Shown: one piece after another, positions 59,101 to 64,000 of the stretch
Layout: the number at the start of each line of letters is the position of its first letter
Numbering within the stretch: position 1 is the first letter of the stretch
Source: Narthecium ossifragum
Taxonomy: Eukaryota; Streptophyta; Magnoliopsida; Dioscoreales; Nartheciaceae
Direction of reading: 5' to 3'
Assembly: GCA_963920575.1 (NCBI GenBank)
Contig: OY986965.1
Coordinates: forward strand, 24,974,988 to 25,038,987
Length of the DNA: 64,000 nucleotides
The notes under the pieces: model-generated
Databases searched by the model: none
Seen by the model: the letters and a program-made list of their open reading frames with translations, nothing else
Told to the model about the DNA's origin: nothing
Position numbers and translations under genes: made by a program

Positions 59101-61061
59101 ATGGCTGATAATTATATGCCACCGGTTGCCGCATTGAACAATTATGTTTTACCATCTAATTATGCACCCGCTTATGTTAATGATACATATGATTTCTCAA
59201 ACCCGACATATGATTCGCATTCATACACCTATGATCCGGAGTTGAGTGATCATTCATACCCTTATTGGCAATTCCAAGGTTACTATCCTCATAATGTTCA
59301 ACCACAATATTCAAGCATACCGGACCAATACTTTGCACCTAATTTTGAACCATCTTATCTTCCTCAAACACAATACCCACCACCCCAACATTGATATGAG
59401 CCTCTCAATCCCTTTAAACTACAAGCACATGTAGATCCATTTGTAGATGAAAGGACTCTTAATAATGTAGAGACTATTGAGGCACTAACACCAATTGTTC
59501 ATTCTCATTCACAATTAATAGCTAATATAGAAGCCCGAATTGGACAAATAGCTTCTTTAATAGACTCATATGATGATGAGGTGGATGATTGTGGAAATGA
59601 GCCGGTGCTCCTTAGTTCTAATGACAAGGCTTGTGATACTCATTTTACCAATGTTTATGATACAAGCAACGATGAGATTCCTTTTGGGGTTTTACCGATT
59701 CGTGAGACTTTTGAGGAACTAACACCACTTATACATTCTCATTCACAGTAAATAGCCAATATAGAAGCCCGAATTGGACAAATAGCTTCTTTGATAGATT
59801 CATATGATGATGACGTTGATGGTGGTGTGAATGAGGTAGTGCCTCCTAATGTTGATGACAATGCCTATGATACATGCAACGATGAGATTACTTGTGAGGT
59901 ATTACCGGTTCGTGATACTGTCGATGATAATACGCATTGTAATGTGAATGAATCGGTGCCTCTGGTGTTTCTTAAGGATAATGGTATTGATGCATGCATG
60001 CATGATTTGATAGCTCCCATGAGTCATGATGATGTTATTATGCCGGGTTATGAAGCTGTCCACAAGCACATACCTAATATTGAGGATGAATCATTTGATT
60101 TCAACTTGCCAATTTATGAAGCTTTTCATGAGGAGATACCTTATTTTGATAATGATTCATGTGAGATTGTGTCGCCGGTCTATGAAGGTTTTTCTAAGAA
60201 TATATCTAACCTTGAGGAGGATGATTATCATGATATTAATTTGCTGGTTCATGAAGTTTTTTATGAGGACTTCCCTAATCTTGATGCATATATTGATGAA
60301 GTGTCATGTAAAAATTCCATATCGATTTTTGATGTGATGGATGATGCATGTGATGACTTGGATGATCCTTGTGAGACATCCTTTAGGAAACCTCACTTTG
60401 AACCTCTACCCTTTACTTCATCCGCACTAGTTGAACATTATGAGGTACCAAACCTTATTTCTCCGAATTTCTTAGATCATGCTGAATTTGATTGTAGCTT
60501 CATCGAAGATTTATGCAAAACTTCTTGTCTTTCACGTACTTTGGTTGTTACGAACATTCCCTTCTTCTTTGATGTAGCATGTTTGCATGGCTTTACTTTT
60601 ATTCGGACCATGTATTTCTATGCTTTAAATCATCGGCCACCAAAAGACCACTTGATGATGACTCCATTTATTGAAATCCATGGCCTGCAGGATGACAATT
60701 GGCCAACACCTAAACCTTATAATGAATTATTTGCCATGAATTCTCCTTTCTTCTTTGATAAAGCATGTTTGCACCTCATCTCCATCCTTCAATGCATGTA
60801 TTTCTATATTTTTAATCATAGGTCACCAAAAGCCTATCTAATGTTCGACAGAGTTATTGCAACACATGATTTGCAGGATGATGATAGGCATTGGCTAAAA
60901 TTTTTAATGCTTTCATTAACTGGGACCTGTCTTTCTTCTTTGATGAATCATGTCTGCATATCTTCTTCATTCTTCAATCCATGTACTTCTTTACATGGAA
61001 CCATCGGTCACCCAAATTTGGTTTTGTTTTAAATAGCAGTATGTCGAGCTCGAGACGGTAA
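59101..61061 (+). pseudogene. Repeat-built ORF of unknown function in the gypsy element
   Basis: One frame runs from ATG 59101, with TGA at 59392 and TAA at 59749. It continues open to 61032, and a +1 shift near 60905 restores the last repeat up to 61061. The N-terminus is Tyr/Pro-rich (Gag-like composition only). A duplicated 79-residue block (about 59487-59723 and 59724-59960) contains IANIEARIGQIASLIDSYDD. Next come four units of about 22 residues around YEAFHEEIPYFDND (about 60046-60310). Finally there are three units around PFFFDKACLH ... MYFY..NHR.PK (about 60550-61040). No zinc knuckle, protease, RT, RNase H or integrase motif is visible. It is probably a family-specific protein of a non-autonomous element. 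Function unknown. Confidence 0.6.
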
Positions 61062-61354
61062 ACCAAGCGCTTGGTGGGAGGCAACCCATCTCTTCTTTGC
61101 ATTTTACTAGCTTGTTTGAAATTTCTTTTTTATATGCTTGCTTGTTTTTCAATTAGTTGCATGTTTGATTTTGGTGTGTTTTTTAGTTGCTCGTTGATTG
61201 ATTGCTTGTGATGTCGTGATTGTCGTTGCTGAATCTTCATGTTGATAGATGGACTGGGGTGTCTATGCTTGAATCCTTATGGCCTAGAGAGGTCCGTATT
61301 TTTACATGGTGTTTAGCAGCTTAATTCCCAGGTTTATTATGCGTTTTCTCACGT

Positions 61355-61980
61355 TTCATTGAGAGCGATCGATCCGTCCCCACAAGATAGGATCGATCCT
61401 TCTTCGCTTCACGTATATTTTTCACTAGGCATTAGTTGGATCGATCCTGCCTATCGCAACAGATCGATCCGAGGTGGATTTTTAACTTTGGCAGAACGAT
61501 GTGTTTTCTCCACTCCACCTGCCGATCGATCCTTCTATCCCTCATTCTTTGCTTTACTACTTACGATAGTAGGATCGATCGGGTCTTGGGAGAGGGATCG
61601 ATCCTACTTGTGATTTAATCTTGACAGAACGCAGTGTATTTTGCACTACACCTTCCGATCGATCCTTCGATCGCTCCTTCAATAATAGATACTAGTTGAG
61701 AGCGTTCGATCGATCCTTCCTATCGGGACCGATCGATCCTGCTTTTCTATTTATTTGTAACAGAACGTGGTGTTTTGGACGAGTCACCTACCGATCGATC
61801 CGTCTATCCATCCTTCTCAATGAGTCTACTCGAGTTAGTAGGATCGATCCTGCTACACAAGTTCGATCGATCGGGCCTGTATATGCACTATATCATCCGA
61901 TCGCACTCGATGCATCCACGTAGCGACGGATTGATCCAACCGGTCTCGTCCGATCGATCCTGCTCCAGTTCTTCTAAAAC
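61355..61980. repeat. Tandem array, unit about 135 bp, with GATCGATCC motifs
   Basis: The word CAGAACG recurs at about 61492, 61625 and 61761, each followed about 40 bp later by CCGATCGATCC. Four or so diverged copies are present, and each holds several GATCGATC palindromes. Open frames through it reflect the repeat. Confidence 0.75.
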
Positions 61981-63038
61981 TCACATGGTCCGCACCACCG
62001 TCGTCGCCGTCTCCAAGTCAAATTCAAACTCCAATTTGAGCAACTATATGTTCTCCGACCTCTACGACTATCGAAACTACCTCCTTCGACGCCGATGAGC
62101 TTCCCATGTGTCCTCCGACATCACCGATCCTCTACTTCGTCCCCGTTCCTCCTCTACTTCAATCAAGCGGCGGAACCCATGGCTTTCGCCATGGGTCTTG
62201 ACCAATGACGCCGGCGTCCACCTTCCTTTCTCTTCTTCCATCCCTTCGGCGTCCTCCTTCTCTGTTTCCCCATTTTCTCTTCTTCCTTTTCTTCCTTCCT
62301 ATCTTTTCTTTTTCCCTCCATCCTCCCCTCCGGCCATGCTCTGTTTTCCCATTTTCGAACTCTATTTTCTTTTATTATTCCCAGCCGAACCAAGGTGGCT
62401 TGCGTCAACCAGAAATCCCTCCTCCACCCTCTCCATTGCCACCATTGTCCCTTCCTTCTCGTCCAGCCAGATCCAACTGTCATCCGTCACCCGTCACCCT
62501 GTGCTACCACCCATGTACCCCCGCGATAGCCGAGACGAGCGCAACTTGCACGACCCTTGCCTGAGCCTCCGTGCAGCCTACGCGGAGCGATATCTACCGT
62601 GAGGTGCCGACCATTGTTCCATACCGACCCCTACCTCGACGGAGCCAAGACCCCAGGGATGATACTAATGCTTGTTGCTTGTCGGTTTGCATGTCGCCTT
62701 TGTGCTTACTTAGTTTGATTGTTTATCTGTTAGGTTTCTTGTACCTAGGCACATGTCGTACCATATGCTTGTTCTTCTTGAGTTAGACTGTATCTAAGGG
62801 TCAGTTGTGTAATCTAGGTTGGTTGGGACATATTTTGCTTTTGGGCTGAGATTCGTGTTATTTACATACTCCCGGGCATATATTGTGTACTCTTTTGACA
62901 GCTTGATCATTTTAATTATACAGTGGATTTTGGCTATGGGGGTGTACCCCAGGGGTGGGTGGCTATATATATGCGAATGTGGATGTGGCGGTGGAGTAAT
63001 ATATATGTGGCATTATATATGTGGATGTGAATGTTGAT
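61981..63038. other. C-rich then AT-rich spacer, no gene recognised
   Basis: The C-rich stretch 62100-62640 has overlapping frames on both strands but no domain. A short (TA)n/(GTGGAT)n tract lies at about 62960-63030 (GTGGATGTGGCGGTGG). Probably remaining internal sequence of a gypsy element. Confidence 0.35.
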
Positions 63039-64000
63039 TGACACGCCTTGAAAAGTGTCGTTACCTTAACAAGGACGTCAAAATTACAAATTTATAATCC
63101 GAATCACTAACTAACTACTTTATGGGTAGATAGCAATGAGTCCGAGTCGGTCCACGGGGAAAAGAAGTGTTAAGTATAATTACCTCGTATAGTTCTAAAT
63201 CAAAAGATTGATAAAGGAAATGATTTTTTGTTTTTAAACTACTCTTAACTCAGATTAAACTCAACTGAATAATAATAGGATAAACGACTAAGAGATTTCT
63301 AATCAGTAATAAAGAACTAACTAGGTCTTCCTAGGATAAAAGCAATTCAAAAGGTGTTAATGGTTTTAACAAGTAGATAGGTGAATGACTAGAACCCCTA
63401 CCGCTCAACAAAGATTCGTAAGAAGTCTTCATCGGAACGAAGATCAAATCAGCGGATAATTGGTATGAGAATAATCAAAGTGGTTCTAGCACTTTGAGAT
63501 CGCCTAATCAATAAAGATAAAGAACGAATTGTAGGTTACAATCATAGGTCTTAATGGTTATAGCATTAAGGTAGTGGTTCTAGCACTCCTACAATCATAA
63601 TCTAGGGTTTAGAATCTAATTCAAAGATCTAACATGGTTCTAGCATGAAAGCATCTTGAACAAGTCCTAATCCTAGCCTCTAACATGCAATGCTCAAAAC
63701 CAGCGATCGTAATCTCAGCATAACTATCACATCCGAATTCGAAATAAGGTGATTTAAGATTCGGTGGAAAGCTAAGGAAGAGATCTACGACTTTTATGTT
63801 TTGAGTTTTCACAAAATCCGGCTGTATACCCACGGAAAAAATGAGACAACACAGACCGAAATTAGGGCACAAAGAACAAACAATCCATTCACCATAATAA
63901 ATATTACCAATAGATATGACAATAAAAGATTATTCCATTAAAAACCATTAAAAGAATACATGCTCAGATCCATGAAAGTCCCTAGAAAGATTCTCTAATA
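63039..64000 (-). repeat. Gypsy LTR in reverse orientation, runs off the right edge
   Basis: Read on the minus strand it ends GACACTTTTCAAGGCGTGTCA and contains AAAGTAGTTAGTTAGT and ATTATAAATTTGTAATTTTG, matching 58690-58800 of the forward LTR. No primer-site sequence lies beyond its end, so it is a 3' LTR or a solo LTR whose other end is outside the window. Confidence 0.75.

Larger units (their letters stand above)
57159..61100 (+). mobile_element. Gypsy retrotransposon with Asp-tRNA-type primer site, non-autonomous, 3' end not found
   Basis: A 1642-bp LTR is followed by a primer site and an internal region whose only long frame has no gag-pol domain. No same-strand 3' LTR is seen before the window ends; the related LTR at 63039 is inverted. 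The element may therefore be truncated, rearranged or extend beyond the window. The right limit given is nominal. Confidence 0.7.

Noticed and set aside
62108..62602. 164-codon plus-strand frame
   Set aside because: Ser/Pro/Phe-rich C-tract translation with an equally open minus strand; no domain or splice evidence.

Overview
The window is plant nuclear DNA. Evidence: split genes with GT-AG introns, two nuclear tRNA genes, calcium-dependent kinase, VQ-motif and type II metacaspase genes, and a large load of copia, gypsy, CACTA, Mutator, PIF/Harbinger, hAT, LINE and SINE sequences. The GC-rich first exons of the kinase and metacaspase and the GC-rich VQ gene suggest a monocot, but the species cannot be named from sequence alone.

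Host genes, left to right: the 3' part of a 4'-phosphopantetheinyl transferase gene (183-2163, +, N-terminus outside the window); tRNA-Asn (5044-5117, -); an intronless SIB1-like VQ protein (10606-11127, -); tRNA-Ala(CGC) (20604-20676, -); an eight-exon CDPK (21387-24022, +); and a two-exon type II metacaspase with an unusual acidic tail (49543-50828, +). These are unrelated single genes. Phosphopantetheinylation, plastid sigma-factor/WRKY signalling, calcium signalling and metacaspase proteolysis share no operon-like logic.

Mobile DNA fills the rest. At 5.8-7.8 kb a PIF/Harbinger-type element carries a hAT MITE and a long-TIR element; it sits in one arm of an old tandem duplication. At 14.9-20.6 kb a Harbinger-type element holds a nearly intact copia element (15390-20269) with matching LTRs and a CTCTC target duplication; its single gag-pol frame is broken by four in-frame TAG codons and no frameshift. 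From 24.4 to 48.6 kb there is one nested structure. A copia element (LTRs 24759-25339 and 48219-48539, target duplication CGTGT on both sides) has been stretched to 23.8 kb by later insertions: a MITE in its 5' LTR, a Pack-MULE-like element (25947-31286) that itself holds two gypsy solo LTRs, a short retroposon, and a CACTA element (32102-42397) that holds a truncated LINE, a Harbinger-type element and a gypsy LTR. The copia element also sits inside an older LTR remnant.

The right end holds a broken plant-mobile-domain-like gene embedded in a dense array of AGTTACTTTCCA-type motifs (51.6-53.4 kb), another gypsy solo LTR (53415-55936), and a gypsy element with an Asp-tRNA-type primer site (from 57159). 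That element's only visible reading frame is a repeat-built protein with no recognisable gag-pol domain. A tandem array rich in GATCGATCC follows. A related LTR in reverse orientation runs off the right edge from 63039.

The most unusual signals are the multi-level nest, the repeat-built ORF of the 57-kb gypsy element, the GATCGATC palindrome arrays shared by unrelated LTR elements, the TTACTTTCC motif array, and the acidic tail of the metacaspase.
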